Below are positions 1 through 11,391 of a DNA stretch of 64,000 nt, piece after piece. The DNA lies in the NCBI RefSeq assembly GCF_030811475.1, contig NZ_JAUSQV010000001.1, positions 372,001 to 436,000 of the forward strand, given 5' to 3'. The stretch comes from Nakamurella flavida. GTDB lineage: Bacteria; Actinomycetota; Actinomycetes; Mycobacteriales; Nakamurellaceae. The translations under genes and the position numbers were made by a program. The stretch's first letter is position 1. Each line of letters opens with the position of its first letter. The notes beneath the pieces were generated by a model. The model searched no databases. It was not told where the DNA came from and saw only the letters and a list, made by a program, of their open reading frames with translations.

Positions 1-222
1 GTGAACACGGCCGGACCGGAGCTCGTCGGCACGTCACCTTCTGATGAAGGCCCGCCGGCCGGAACGGAACCGCCCGAAACCGCCCCGCCCGAACCCCCAG
101 CCCGTCGGACAGAACAGAAACAGATGACCGCCGCATTCCCCGTACCACCGCTCGCCACAGCACCGACCACTTCTGCACTCCCCACCACCGAGTCCGCACC
201 ACTGGGAAGGACATCGTCATGA
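1..222 (+). CDS. Open frame at left edge, possible 3' end of an upstream gene
   Basis: The frame is open from base 1 to a TGA at 220-222 that overlaps the sufB start. The 73 residues are rich in Pro, Thr, Ala and Glu and show no recognisable domain. In actinobacteria the gene before sufB is usually the regulator sufR, but none of the cysteines expected for SufR can be seen here. It could be the tail of a longer gene or non-coding leader. The bases 204-210 (GGAAGGA) form the sufB ribosome binding site inside this frame. Low confidence that it is translated. Confidence 0.2.
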   Translation: MNTAGPELVGTSPSDEGPPAGTEPPETAPPEPPARRTEQKQMTAAFPVPPLATAPTTSALPTTESAPLGRTSS

Positions 223-1694
223 CGACTGCTCCCGAGAAGCCCCTCGACCTGCTCGACGAGACCGGAGCCGCGGCTCCGGGTGCTCCGTTGACCCAGGCCG
301 AGACCATCGACACGCTGGGCCGCTACGCGTTCGGCTGGTCGGATTCCGACGCCGCCGGCGCGTCCGCCCGCCGTGGCCTGAACGAGGACGTCGTCCGCGA
401 CATCTCGGCCAAGAAGAGCGAGCCGGAGTGGATGCTGGCGCGTCGGCTCAAGGCCCTGCAGCTCTTCGACCGCCAGCCGATGCCGACCTGGGGCGCCGAC
501 CTGTCGGGCATCCACTTCGACACGATCAAGTACTTCGTGCGCTCGGGTGAGAAGCAGGCCGCCAGCTGGGAGGACCTGCCCGAGGACATCAAGAACACCT
601 ACGACAAGCTGGGCATCCCGGAGGCGGAGAAGCAGCGTCTGGTCTCCGGTGTCGCGGCCCAGTACGAGTCCGAGGTCGTCTACCACTCCATCCAGAAGGA
701 GCTCGAGGACCAGGGCGTCATCTTCCTGGACACCGACACGGCCCTGAAGGAGCACCCGGAGATCTTCCAGGAGTACTTCGGTTCGGTCATCCCGTCCGGG
801 GACAACAAGTTCTCCGCGCTGAACTCGGCCGTGTGGTCCGGCGGATCGTTCGTCTACGTCCCCAAGGGCGTGCACGTGGAGATCCCGCTGCAGGCCTACT
901 TCCGCATCAACACCGAGAACATGGGCCAGTTCGAGCGGACGTTGATCATCGTCGACGAGGACGCCTACGTGCACTACGTCGAGGGCTGCACCGCGCCGAT
1001 CTACAAGTCGGACTCGCTGCACTCCGCCGTCGTGGAGATCATCGTCAAGAAGGGTGGCCGCTGCCGGTACACCACCATCCAGAACTGGTCGAACAACGTC
1101 TACAACCTGGTCACCAAGCGGGCCAAGGCCGAGGCCGGCGCGACCATGGAGTGGGTCGACGGCAACATCGGCTCCAAGGTGACGATGAAGTACCCGGCCG
1201 TCTGGATGATGGGCGAGCACGCCAAGGGCGAGGTCATGTCGATCGCGTTCGCCGGCGAGGGCCAGCACCAGGACACCGGCGCCAAGATGCTCCACCTCGC
1301 GCCGCACACCAGCTCCACCATCATCTCCAAGTCGGTGTCGCGCGGTGGCGGGCGCACGTCCTACCGCGGGCTGGTCCAGGTCAACCCGGGCAACCACCAC
1401 AGCAAGTCCACGGTGAAGTGCGACGCGCTGCTGGTCGACACCATCTCCCGCTCGGACACCTACCCCTACGTCGACGTCCGCGAGGACGACGTGTCGATGG
1501 GTCACGAGGCGACGGTGTCCCGGGTCAGCGAGGAGCAGCTCTTCTACCTGATGAGCCGCGGCCTGACCGAGGACGAGGCGATGGCGATGATCGTCCGCGG
1601 CTTCGTCGAGCCGATCGCCCGCGAGCTCCCCATGGAGTATGCGCTGGAACTGAACCGCCTGATCGAACTGCAGATGGAAGGGGCGGTGGGCTGA
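219..1694 (+). CDS. sufB: Fe-S cluster assembly protein SufB
   Basis: Scaffold subunit of the SufBCD complex, which builds Fe-S clusters in the cytoplasm from sulfur delivered by SufS/SufU. The 491-residue protein matches SufB along its whole length, including the segments [18 protein letters not shown] and [10 protein letters not shown] and the C-terminal half with [15 protein letters not shown] strands of the beta-helix. The length is normal for an intein-free SufB; many mycobacterial sufB genes carry an intein and this one does not. The ATG at 219 follows GGAAGGA at a normal distance. It is the first gene of a tight operon: sufD begins 2 bases after its stop. Confidence 0.96.
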   Translation: MTTAPEKPLDLLDETGAAAPGAPLTQAETIDTLGRYAFGWSDSDAAGASARRGLNEDVVRDISAKKSEPEWMLARRLKALQLFDRQPMPTWGADLSGIHFDTIKYFVRSGEKQAASWEDLPEDIKNTYDKLGIPEAEKQRLVSGVAAQYESEVVYHSIQKELEDQGVIFLDTDTALKEHPEIFQEYFGSVIPSGDNKFSALNSAVWSGGSFVYVPKGVHVEIPLQAYFRINTENMGQFERTLIIVDEDAYVHYVEGCTAPIYKSDSLHSAVVEIIVKKGGRCRYTTIQNWSNNVYNLVTKRAKAEAGATMEWVDGNIGSKVTMKYPAVWMMGEHAKGEVMSIAFAGEGQHQDTGAKMLHLAPHTSSTIISKSVSRGGGRTSYRGLVQVNPGNHHSKSTVKCDALLVDTISRSDTYPYVDVREDDVSMGHEATVSRVSEEQLFYLMSRGLTEDEAMAMIVRGFVEPIARELPMEYALELNRLIELQMEGAVG

Positions 1695-1696
1695 GC

Positions 1697-3073
1697 ATGA
1701 CCACGAGCACCGATGACACGAACACGCTCGCCGTCCCGGCCCACGTGACCACCCCCCACACGGAGGCCACGGACGTCGTCGACCCGATCGACGAGGGTGA
1801 CGCGTTCCCGGTCGACGGGCCGGCCCCGGACGGCCTGACCACGCCGGAGGGGTTGACCACGGTCGCCTCCGTCGGTCCGAGCGCCGACCCGGCGCCGGAC
1901 GCCGGTGCGCACACGCACGTCGGCGGGGTCACCGTGCCCGTCACCGGCGGCGCGCCGTTCCTGCACCCGGTGGGCTCGGCCGATCTGGCCGACCACCCGG
2001 TGCCGTCCGGTCGCGAGGAGATGTGGCGGTTCACCCCGCTGCGTCGCCTGCGAGGCCTGCACGACGACGCCCCGCTGACCGGTGATCCGCTGACCGCCAC
2101 CTGGTCGGCCCCCGAGGGCGTGCACGTGGCCGAGCTGTCCGGGGACGAGGCCCGTGCGGCCCGCGGCCGGTCCGGCTACCTGCCCACCGACCGGCCCGCG
2201 GCGCGGGCCTGGCACGAGGCCGCGCGCACCCTGCTCGTGCAGGTGCCGGCCGACGCACAGGTCTCCGGGCCCGTCGAGGTCACCCTGACCGGGCAGGCCG
2301 GCGGCGAGGCCACGGCCGGCTGGACCGTCATCGAGGTGGGCAACCACGCGAAGGCGGACATCGTCCTCATCCAGCAGGGCAGCACCACGCTGACCGACGT
2401 CGTCGAGATCGTCGTCGGCGACGGCGCGCAGGTGACCGTGGCTGCGCTGGGGGAGTGGGCCGCCGACGCGGTGCACCTGACCCACCACCACGTCCGGCTC
2501 GGTCGCGACGCCACCATCAAGCACGTGGCGCTCTCCTTCGGGTCCGATCTGTCCCGCGCGCTGACCTCGGTGGACTACGCCGGACCGGGTGGTGACCTGG
2601 AGTTCCTCGGGCTGTACTTCGCCGACACCGGCCAGCACCTCGAGCACCGGCTGTTCGTCGACCACACCGCCCCGCACTGCAAGTCCAACGTCCTCTACAA
2701 GGGCGCGCTGCAGGGCAAGGGTGCGCACACGGTCTGGATCGGTGACGTGCTCATCCGGCGCACCGCCGAGGGCACCGACACCTACGAGATGAACCGCAAC
2801 CTGTTGCTCACCGAGGGCGCCCGCGCCGACTCGGTGCCGAACCTGGAGATCGAGACCGGCGAGATCGTCGGCGCCGGTCACGCCAGCGCGACCGGCCGGT
2901 TCGACGACGAGCAGCTGTTCTACCTGCTGTCCCGCGGCATCCCGTCGGACGTGGCCCGTCGGTTGGTCGTCCGCGGCTTCTTCGGCGAGGTCCTGCAGAA
3001 GATCGGCGTGCCGTCCGTGGTCGAGCGGGCCAGCGAGACCATCGAGCGCGAACTGGCCGTCGGCGGCTACTAG
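1697..3073 (+). CDS. sufD: Fe-S cluster assembly protein SufD
   Basis: SufB paralogue and partner in the SufBC2D scaffold. The ATG at 1697 lies just after the sufB stop; the frame is open further upstream, but that part is a shadow of sufB. The 458-residue product has a low-complexity, Asp/Thr/Pro-rich N-terminal stretch of about 80 residues. The SufD core follows, with HLTHHHVRLGRDATIKHVAL and HCKSNVLYKGALQGKGAHTV. The C-terminal motif EQLFYLLSRGIP is shared with SufB. The N-terminal extension is not obviously conserved and may be a flexible tail. Co-transcribed with sufB and sufC. Confidence 0.94.
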   Translation: MTTSTDDTNTLAVPAHVTTPHTEATDVVDPIDEGDAFPVDGPAPDGLTTPEGLTTVASVGPSADPAPDAGAHTHVGGVTVPVTGGAPFLHPVGSADLADHPVPSGREEMWRFTPLRRLRGLHDDAPLTGDPLTATWSAPEGVHVAELSGDEARAARGRSGYLPTDRPAARAWHEAARTLLVQVPADAQVSGPVEVTLTGQAGGEATAGWTVIEVGNHAKADIVLIQQGSTTLTDVVEIVVGDGAQVTVAALGEWAADAVHLTHHHVRLGRDATIKHVALSFGSDLSRALTSVDYAGPGGDLEFLGLYFADTGQHLEHRLFVDHTAPHCKSNVLYKGALQGKGAHTVWIGDVLIRRTAEGTDTYEMNRNLLLTEGARADSVPNLEIETGEIVGAGHASATGRFDDEQLFYLLSRGIPSDVARRLVVRGFFGEVLQKIGVPSVVERASETIERELAVGGY

Positions 3074-3148
3074 GCCGCCCGGCCCGCCGGCACGGCCCCG
3101 GGCCCCCTGCACCGCACCACCTTCCGTCCCACATATTGGAGTCAAAGC

Positions 3149-5280
<2,132 letters not shown>

Positions 5281-5281
5281 C

Positions 5282-5788
5282 ATGCAGATGGAGCAGCTCT
5301 ACCAGGAGATCATTCTGGACCACTACCGCACGCCCCATCACAACGGGCTGCGTGAGCCGTACGGCGCGCAGGTGCACCACGTCAACCCGACCTGTGGTGA
5401 CGAGATCACCCTGCGCGTCGAGCTCAGCGGGACGGGCACCGACGCCGTGGTCGCCGACGTGTCGTGGGACGCCATGGGCTGCTCCATCTCCCAGGCCTCC
5501 ACCTCGGTGATGACCGATCTGGTCATCGGCCGACCGTTGGGGGAGGTGCTCGGCGTCCTGGGTGACTTCACGACCATGGTCACCAGCCGCGGCACCGTGC
5601 AGGGCGACGAGGAGGTCCTCGGGGACGGCATCGCCTTCGCCGGTGTCGCCAAGTACCCGGCCCGCGTCAAGTGCGCACTGCTGGGCTGGATGGCGTTCAA
5701 GGACGCCGCCGCCCAGGTCACCGACGGCCAGACCACCGCCGGACACAACAACGAGCCCGTCCACCAGACCGAAGGAGCGTCCCGATGA
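5282..5788 (+). CDS. sufU: Fe-S assembly sulfur-transfer protein SufU
   Basis: Zinc-dependent sulfur-transfer partner of SufS in Gram-positive bacteria. In the 168-residue product the zinc ligands typical of SufU can be placed: Cys38 and Asp40 in TCGDE, Cys67 in MGCSIS and Cys131 in VKCALLGW. The SufU-type insertion between the second and third cysteines (about residues 80-115) is present and separates it from IscU. The N-terminus MQMEQLYQEIILDHYRTP is the classic start; an ATG two codons later is an alternative. The stop overlaps the next gene start (ATGA). Confidence 0.94.
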   Translation: MQMEQLYQEIILDHYRTPHHNGLREPYGAQVHHVNPTCGDEITLRVELSGTGTDAVVADVSWDAMGCSISQASTSVMTDLVIGRPLGEVLGVLGDFTTMVTSRGTVQGDEEVLGDGIAFAGVAKYPARVKCALLGWMAFKDAAAQVTDGQTTAGHNNEPVHQTEGASR

Positions 5789-6354
5789 CCGACATCGCCG
5801 ACACCGCCCGACCCACCCAGGTCGGGCCGCCGATCGATCCCACCGGTCACCACGACCACTCCGATCACGACCACGCTGGCCACGACCACGCGGGTCACGA
5901 CCACCCGGGTCACGACCAGGCCGGGCACGCCGGGCTGGACACCGATGACCGTGCGGCGCGCAGCGCCGCCGCGCTCGACGCGCAGCTCGGGAGTGCCGTG
6001 CCGGCCGGTGCCCCGGTCGCCATGCCCGCGCTGGCCGATCTGGAGGAGGCCCTGAAGGACGTCGTCGATCCCGAGCTCGGGATCAACATCGTCGATCTGG
6101 GTCTGGTCTACGACCTGTCCGTCGACCCCGGCCCGCAGGGGCCGATGGCCACCGTCGACATGACGTTGACGAGTGCCGCCTGTCCGCTGACCGAGATGAT
6201 CGAGGAGCAGGTCTCGGCCGCACTGACCGGCGGCCCCGACGGCGGGCTGGTGTCGGACTTCCGGATCAACTGGGTCTGGCTGCCGCCGTGGGGCCCGGAG
6301 AAGATCACCGACGACGGCCGCGAGCAGATGCGCGCCCTGGGCTTCAACATCTGA
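5785..6354 (+). CDS. sufT: SufT-like DUF59 Fe-S maturation factor with His-rich N-terminus
   Basis: DUF59/MIP18 family protein that ends actinobacterial suf operons and aids Fe-S maturation. The family core runs from about residue 80 to 189 and shows ALKDVVDPELGINIVDLGLVY and TSAACPLTEMIEEQV, where the conserved cysteine lies in AACP. The ATG at 5785 overlaps the sufU stop. Unusual: residues 21-50 hold 11 histidines mixed with Asp and Gly (repeats of the type GHDHA), encoded by short near-perfect tandem repeats. Such tracts can bind Zn, Ni or Fe; that role here is inference. Total 189 residues, longer than the usual 100-130 because of this tail. Confidence 0.9.
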   Translation: MTDIADTARPTQVGPPIDPTGHHDHSDHDHAGHDHAGHDHPGHDQAGHAGLDTDDRAARSAAALDAQLGSAVPAGAPVAMPALADLEEALKDVVDPELGINIVDLGLVYDLSVDPGPQGPMATVDMTLTSAACPLTEMIEEQVSAALTGGPDGGLVSDFRINWVWLPPWGPEKITDDGREQMRALGFNI

Positions 6355-6399
6355 CGGGTCCATCTCGAGGGTTCCCGGTGAGCCCGTCACCCTCTGTCG

Positions 6400-6430
6400 C
6401 GTCCCCGGTCCTGTCTCAGGGCCGGGGACG
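6400..6430 (+). terminator. Hairpin terminator after the suf operon
   Basis: A 13-bp stem (6400-6412 with 6418-6430, one G-U pair) with a 5-base loop begins 45 bases after the sufT stop. There is no T-run, which is common for actinobacterial terminators. Confidence 0.6.
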
Positions 6431-6566
6431 TCGCTGTCTGTGGGAGGACATTCCCAAGCCGACACTTCCTGCCCCGGATGAGTGACCAGGGGCCCAGGGG
6501 GGGATGGCCTGGCGCGCAGCAGGTATCGGCGCGAAGAAAGTCTGCCGAAACCCTGGACTTCTGTGA

Positions 6567-6592
6567 GGGAACGCGTACTGTCCGTGATGGTT
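6567..6592 (+). promoter_or_regulatory. Possible ECF-sigma promoter of the ferritin-like gene pair
   Basis: GGGAAC at 6567-6572 is followed after 17 bases by GTT at 6590-6592. This fits the GGAA(C/T)-N16-18-GTT pattern of SigE/SigH/SigR-type ECF promoters, often tied to oxidative or envelope stress. It lies about 120 bases before the chosen start of the first ferritin-like gene. It is a pattern match only. Confidence 0.35.
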
Positions 6593-6713
6593 ACTCTACG
6601 TCGTATAAGGGCGGCGTCGAGTGATTCGTGCAGGGCTGCACCGTCGACCTCGCCAGATCTTTGGTTGGCTCCTCGTCGCAGCTGTGCCAGACCCCCGGGA
6701 AGGGATGGGTCGG

Positions 6714-7373
6714 ATGGCTGACAACACGATCTTCGGCGGTAAGCCGGTGCTGGAGTTCAGCACTGGTCTGCAGCGTCGGAGTTTCCTGAAGTACGCGGGG
6801 ATGGTGGGGGTGGGTGCCGGTTTCGTGGCCGGTGGTCTGCTCGGCGCCCCGTCTGCAGGTGCGGTGACCAAGGCGCGTCGTGAGGCGGGTCTGGCGGCCA
6901 CGGATGTGGACATCCTGAACTACGCGTTGACTCTGGAGTACCTGGAGGCCGATTTCTATGCGATGGGTCTGCAGGCGGGTCTGCTCACGGATCGGGAGTT
7001 GGAGTTGGTGACGCCGATCGGTGATCACGAGAAGCAGCACGTGGCTGCGGTGACCGCGGCGGTGACCTCGTTCGGGGGGACGCCGGTGGCGGCTCCGAAG
7101 ATCACGTATCCGGCGGGCACGTTCGACTCGCGGGACTCGTTCCTGAAGAACGCGTCGGCGTTCGAGGAGCTGGGTGTGACGGCGTATCACGGGCAGGTGC
7201 CGTTGATCCAGTCGCTGGAGGTGTTGGCTGCGGCGGCGTCGATCGCGGGGGTGGAGTCGCGGCATGCCGCGGTGGTCGCTTCGCTGTTGGGGACGAACCC
7301 GTTCCCGAACCCGATCGAGAAGAACGCCTCGATGGACACCGTTCTGGCCGCCGTCAAGCCGCTGATCGCCTGA
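6714..7373 (+). CDS. Ferritin-like domain protein with Tat-type signal
   Basis: Ferritin-like four-helix protein (family of PF13668 type), probably exported. The start at 6714 (MADNTIFGG) is preferred because the GGGAAGGG at 6697-6704 is 9 bases upstream; the ATG at 6705 abuts that site. Residues 20-26 read QRRSFLK, a twin-arginine motif, followed by a hydrophobic stretch rich in Gly, Ala and Val and a small-residue cleavage region, so Tat export is likely. The mature part has the helix DVDILNYALTLEYLEADFY and a later Glu/His helix (GVESRHAA), plausible metal ligands. It is paralogous to the next gene. Iron storage or redox function is not shown by sequence alone. Confidence 0.82.
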   Translation: MADNTIFGGKPVLEFSTGLQRRSFLKYAGMVGVGAGFVAGGLLGAPSAGAVTKARREAGLAATDVDILNYALTLEYLEADFYAMGLQAGLLTDRELELVTPIGDHEKQHVAAVTAAVTSFGGTPVAAPKITYPAGTFDSRDSFLKNASAFEELGVTAYHGQVPLIQSLEVLAAAASIAGVESRHAAVVASLLGTNPFPNPIEKNASMDTVLAAVKPLIA

Positions 7374-7391
7374 GCGGGAGAGAAGATCATC

Positions 7392-8150
7392 ATGAGCAAG
7401 CGTGCAGAGTTCGTGCGGGGCGAGATGGCGTCGGTTCCGGCGTCGGTGGCGCTGGGGGCGTTGAACAACCGGTGGGCCTACGCGGCGCCGGGTGATTTCG
7501 CGACCGACATCGATGTCCTGAACTACGCGTTGACGCTGGAGTACCTGGAGGCGGCGTTCTACGTGCAGGGCAACAAGGCCGGTCTGGTCTCGGGTGTGGA
7601 GGCCGATTACCTCAAGCAGATCCAGGCTGATGAGGAGTACCACGTCACGGCGTTGACGGACACCATCAAGTCTCTGGGCGGGACGCCGGTGTCGGCTCCG
7701 GGTGTGGACTTCGGCGGGGCGTTCGATTCCCGGACCTCGTATCTGACGACGTCGGTGACGTTCGAGAACGTGGGTGTGGGTGCGTATCTGGGGGCGGCCG
7801 GGTTCATCAAGGACAAGGCGATCCTGCAGGCTGCGGCGGGGATCTTCGGGGTCGAGGCGCGGCATGCCGCGGTCGTCGCGGTGTTGTTGGGTCTGCCTGC
7901 TGAGGGTGGGGTCTACAAGGGTGCGTACGAGACGCCGATCGACAAGGCCACCGTGCTGGCCGCGGTGACCCCGTTCCTGACGCAGGTCTCCACCGTTCCC
8001 GCCGGCGGCATGGCCACCGGTGGCGGCGGGACGACCACGTCGGACAACTCGGGCCTGCTGGCCGTCGGCGGCGCTGCCGTCCTCGGGCTGGCCGGCGCGG
8101 CTGTCTACGCGTCGCACAAGCGGTCCGAGGTGGACGCGGACGTTTCCTGA
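7392..8150 (+). CDS. Ferritin-like domain protein with C-terminal membrane anchor
   Basis: Second ferritin-like protein (252 residues), starting 18 bases after the first and sharing its key helices: DIDVLNYALTLEYLEAAFYV near residue 40 and GVEARHAAVV near residue 157. Unlike its neighbour it has no clear Tat signal. After a Gly/Thr/Ser-rich linker it ends in a single hydrophobic helix (about residues 217-240) followed by SHKR, a typical tail anchor. The two paralogues may form a hetero-oligomer at the membrane, one soluble after export and one anchored; however, export of this second protein without a signal is unexplained. Two terminators follow. Confidence 0.8.
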   Translation: MSKRAEFVRGEMASVPASVALGALNNRWAYAAPGDFATDIDVLNYALTLEYLEAAFYVQGNKAGLVSGVEADYLKQIQADEEYHVTALTDTIKSLGGTPVSAPGVDFGGAFDSRTSYLTTSVTFENVGVGAYLGAAGFIKDKAILQAAAGIFGVEARHAAVVAVLLGLPAEGGVYKGAYETPIDKATVLAAVTPFLTQVSTVPAGGMATGGGGTTTSDNSGLLAVGGAAVLGLAGAAVYASHKRSEVDADVS

Positions 8151-8155
8151 CCCAT

Positions 8156-8189
8156 CGGTGGCCCGGGGCCGTGCGGCCCCGGGCCACCG
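8156..8189 (+). terminator. 15-bp perfect hairpin terminator
   Basis: Arms 8156-8170 and 8175-8189 are perfectly complementary with a 4-base loop, starting 6 bases after the second ferritin-like stop. No T-run. Confidence 0.75.
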
Positions 8190-8202
8190 GACCGTCCTGA
8201 TC

Positions 8203-8237
8203 ACGGCGGCGACCCCACGTGGGGTCGCCGCCGTTTT
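8203..8237 (+). terminator. Rho-independent terminator with T-run
   Basis: A 14-bp perfect stem (8203-8216 with 8221-8234) and a 4-base loop run into TTTT at 8234-8237. It is a second terminator in series, insulating the downstream antiporter gene. Confidence 0.8.
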
Positions 8238-8401
8238 CCTGTTGCGGGACGCCGGGTCTTCCGGGCCCCTGTGTCGTCCGTCCCGGCCCGACATGACCGG
8301 TCGACATCGGGGAACCTGTCCCAGGTGAACCCATTCCCGCCCGTGACAGATGCCGACGCCCCCCTGCCCGTGTGCTGCTCCGGACACCGCAGGATGAACG
8401 G

Positions 8402-9967
8402 ATGAATGCCGTCGCCCTGTTGGGGCTCCTCGTGCTCGGCGTGGTGGTCCTGACCCCGGTCGCCGACCGGGTAGGCGTGCCACAGCCGGTCCTGCTGACC
8501 GTCTACGGGTTGGTGCTGGGTGTTCTCCCCTTCGTCCCGGCACCCGAGCTGAATCCCGAGTTGATCCTGCCGCTGGTCCTGCCGCCACTGCTCTTCGCCG
8601 CGACGCAGAGCACGTCGGTCCGGGAACTGCGGGCGGCGGTGCGGCCGATCCTGGGACTGGCCGTCGGGCTCACCCTGCTCACGGCGACGGTGGTGGCGGT
8701 GGTCGGCCACGCACTCGGGCTGCCCTGGGCGGTCGCCGCGGTGCTGGGCGCGGTGGTCTCACCGCCGGACCCGGTCGCCGCCAGTGCGGTCGCCAGCAGA
8801 GTGCACCTGCCGCAGCGGTTGGTCACCCTCCTGGAGGGGGAAGGACAGTTCAACGACGCGACGGCACTGGTCATCTACCAGTTGTCGGTGACCGCCGTGC
8901 TCGTGGGTGGGGTGACCGTCGGCCAGATCGGCCTCGGGCTGGTCGTCGCCGTGGTCGGCGGTGCCCTCCTCGGTCTGGCCGGGGGATGGTTGACCCGCCG
9001 GGCCCTGGGCCTGCTGCACGACGCGGCGACCGAGACCACCGTGACCCTGGCCGTCCCCTTCGGTCTGTACCTGCTGGCCGAGGCCGTGGGTGCCTCGGGT
9101 GTGCTGGCGGTTCTGGTGGCCGGATTGTTCCTGCGGGTGAAGCTCTCCCGAGAGGTGACGTCGGCAGGCTGGGTGTTGGGCCGCTCGGTGTGGCAGTACG
9201 TCGAGTTCGCCCTGAGCGGGCTCCTGTTCGCCTTCCTGGGGCTGGAACTCACCGACGTGCTCGGGAGCACAGCCCTGCTGGACGACATGCAGACGCTGAA
9301 GGTGGCCGGGGCGGTGATCGCGGTCCTGGTGATCCTGCGGGCCGCAGCGATGTTCACCGCGTCGGCAGTGGTCGGTCGACGGGCACGACGGGCCGGGTCG
9401 GCCACCCCGTACGGCTGGCGGGAATCGGCGGTGGCCTCCTGGGCGGGCATGCGCGGGGTGGTGACCGTGGCCACGGCACTCGCCCTGCCGGAGGTCGTCC
9501 GGGGCGGCGGCCCGTTCCCGGCCCGGGAGGAGGTCGTCCTGGTCTCCCTGCTGGTCGTCCTGGTCACCCTCGTCCTCCAGGGGTTGACGCTCACGCCCCT
9601 GGTCAAGGGTCTCGGCGTGGCCGAGGAGGTCGATGTGCGCTCGGACACCCGACGACTGCACCGCGAGGTCGCCGAGGCGGCACTGGACCACCTACGCGGG
9701 GTCGAGGACGTCGATCCGGACGTCCTGGCCGCGGTGGTCCAGCAGTACGAGAACCGGCTGCATTACCGCCGGCAGGTCGAGGATCTGGTCGAGGGGGACA
9801 TGGGCGGCGCCGACGCCGGGCCGCGGCTACGGGAGGTGCTGACCGCGGCGACCGAGGTGGAACGCGAAGCCGTGTTGCAGGCCCGTCAACGGGGAGAGGT
9901 CAGCCCCGCCGCGGCGGAGGACGTCCTGTTCGACGTCGAGGCCCGGGCGCTGCGCTACCGCTCCTGA
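8402..9967 (+). CDS. CPA1-type Na+/H+ antiporter
   Basis: Membrane antiporter of the monovalent cation:proton antiporter-1 (NhaP/NHE-like) family, exchanging Na+ or K+ for H+. About 12 hydrophobic segments fill residues 1-410. The family motif FNDATALVIYQL near residue 155 carries the ion-binding Asp, and GMRGVVTVATALALP near residue 350 is the second signature. A cytoplasmic tail of about 110 charged residues follows and may be regulatory. The ATG at 8402 is chosen since it begins the first membrane helix; upstream in-frame codons lack a ribosome site. It is 521 residues, normal for the family. Gene neighbours are also ion-related membrane proteins. Confidence 0.88.
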   Translation: MNAVALLGLLVLGVVVLTPVADRVGVPQPVLLTVYGLVLGVLPFVPAPELNPELILPLVLPPLLFAATQSTSVRELRAAVRPILGLAVGLTLLTATVVAVVGHALGLPWAVAAVLGAVVSPPDPVAASAVASRVHLPQRLVTLLEGEGQFNDATALVIYQLSVTAVLVGGVTVGQIGLGLVVAVVGGALLGLAGGWLTRRALGLLHDAATETTVTLAVPFGLYLLAEAVGASGVLAVLVAGLFLRVKLSREVTSAGWVLGRSVWQYVEFALSGLLFAFLGLELTDVLGSTALLDDMQTLKVAGAVIAVLVILRAAAMFTASAVVGRRARRAGSATPYGWRESAVASWAGMRGVVTVATALALPEVVRGGGPFPAREEVVLVSLLVVLVTLVLQGLTLTPLVKGLGVAEEVDVRSDTRRLHREVAEAALDHLRGVEDVDPDVLAAVVQQYENRLHYRRQVEDLVEGDMGGADAGPRLREVLTAATEVEREAVLQARQRGEVSPAAAEDVLFDVEARALRYRS

Positions 9968-10044
9968 GTCGGGTCCACCCTTCATGCCGCGGCCTCCTAG
10001 AGTGGGCCACCCGGGCGATCGGCGCCCGCGAGGGAGTCTGTCGA

Positions 10045-11391
10045 ATGAGCATGCGCAGTCGAGCGGCCGACGCGGCCGACGCGTTCCGGACCCAGCTGTG
10101 GCCGGTCCCCGTCCTCGCCATCCTGGTCGCCCTGGTTGCCGGTGTCCTGCTTCCCCAGCTCGACACGGCCATCGACGACCACCTCTCCGAGGTGGTGTCC
10201 TCCTACCTCTTCGGCGGTGGGGCGTCCGCCGCCCGGACCGTCCTGGACGCCATCGCCAGTTCGCTCATCACCGTGACGTCGCTGACCTTCTCGCTCACGG
10301 TGGTCACCCTCCAGTTGGCGAGCGGTCAGTTCTCACCCCGCCTTCTGCGGACGTTCACCCGCGACCGGTTCGTGCACGTGACCCTCGGATTGTTCCTGGC
10401 CACCTTCGTGTACGCGTTGACCGTCCTGCGGACGGTCCGGAGCCCGGATGAACAGCAGGAGCAGTTCGTCCCGCAGGTGTCGGTCACCCTCGCCTTCGCG
10501 TTGGCCGTCGCGAGTGTGGTGACCCTGGTGCTCTTCCTCGCCCACCTGGCTCGGGAGATCCGGGTCGAGACGATGGTGCGCAGTGTCCATCGCGACGCCA
10601 GTTCGACCGTCAGCCGACTCCTCACCGAACCCTGGGACACTGCCGCCGAGGATCTGCCGTCGCCGCCACCGTGGGCCGCCCTGGTGGTCGCGCAGCAGTC
10701 CGGATTTCTGACCTCGGTGGACATGCAGGGCCTGACCGATGCGGTGACCGAACAGGACGGTCTGGTCCGCATCGACCAACTGCCCGGCGGATTCGTCGTC
10801 CGGGGAACACCGCTGGGGTGCTGCTGGGTGAGGTCCGGCTCGGACACCACCTCGGTACCGGACGACCTGGTGGAGTGCGTGGGCCGGTTCCTGACCATCG
10901 GGGTCGAGCGGACCGACACCCAGGACTTCGCCTTCGGTCTGCGGCAGTTGACGGACGTCGCGGCGAAAGCGCTCTCGCCCGGTGTCAACGACCCCACCAC
11001 CGCCATCCACGCGCTGGGTCACACCTCGGCCCTGCTGTGCGAGATCGCCGGTCGGGACCTGTCCGACCAGGTCCACCGGGACGAGGAGGGCGTGGTGCGT
11101 GTCATCCGCCGCCGACCGACCTTCGACTCTCTCCTGGACGAAGCGGTCGCCCAGCCCCGGCGCTACGGCGCCGCCGACCCGGCCGTGCTGACCCGCATCA
11201 TGGCCCTGCTGCGGGAGGTCGCGTGGTCGGCCCGGACTCCCGACCACGGCCGGTCGGTGAGCCGTCAGCTGGATCGCCTGCGCGGGACGATCGCCTCCGC
11301 CGACTTCGACCGCACCGAGACCGACGAGCTCGGTCGGGAAGCCCGCGCCGTCACCGCCGCTCTCGAGGGACGGTGGCCCTTCGGTCGCTGA
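10045..11391 (+). CDS. DUF2254 family membrane protein
   Basis: Matches the DUF2254 family of unknown function. The 448-residue product has two hydrophobic hairpins in the first 170 residues (VPVLAILVALVAGVLLPQL and the region around residues 110-170), with the family stretch SLTFSLTVVTLQLASGQFSPR between them. A soluble C-terminal domain contains LSPGVNDPTTAIHALGH, the most conserved DUF2254 block. The ATG at 10045 has AGGGAG 8 bases upstream; the much longer open frame upstream is a shadow of the antiporter gene. No function is assigned. Confidence 0.88.
   Translation: MSMRSRAADAADAFRTQLWPVPVLAILVALVAGVLLPQLDTAIDDHLSEVVSSYLFGGGASAARTVLDAIASSLITVTSLTFSLTVVTLQLASGQFSPRLLRTFTRDRFVHVTLGLFLATFVYALTVLRTVRSPDEQQEQFVPQVSVTLAFALAVASVVTLVLFLAHLAREIRVETMVRSVHRDASSTVSRLLTEPWDTAAEDLPSPPPWAALVVAQQSGFLTSVDMQGLTDAVTEQDGLVRIDQLPGGFVVRGTPLGCCWVRSGSDTTSVPDDLVECVGRFLTIGVERTDTQDFAFGLRQLTDVAAKALSPGVNDPTTAIHALGHTSALLCEIAGRDLSDQVHRDEEGVVRVIRRRPTFDSLLDEAVAQPRRYGAADPAVLTRIMALLREVAWSARTPDHGRSVSRQLDRLRGTIASADFDRTETDELGREARAVTAALEGRWPFGR

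Noticed and set aside
5860-5935. The short tandem repeats in sufT considered as CRISPR-like or a recombination site
   Set aside because: They are coding His-Asp-Gly codons in a conserved operon, with no spacers.
8203-8237. The palindrome considered as a regulator binding site
   Set aside because: A 14-bp stem followed by TTTT after a gene end is better explained as a terminator.
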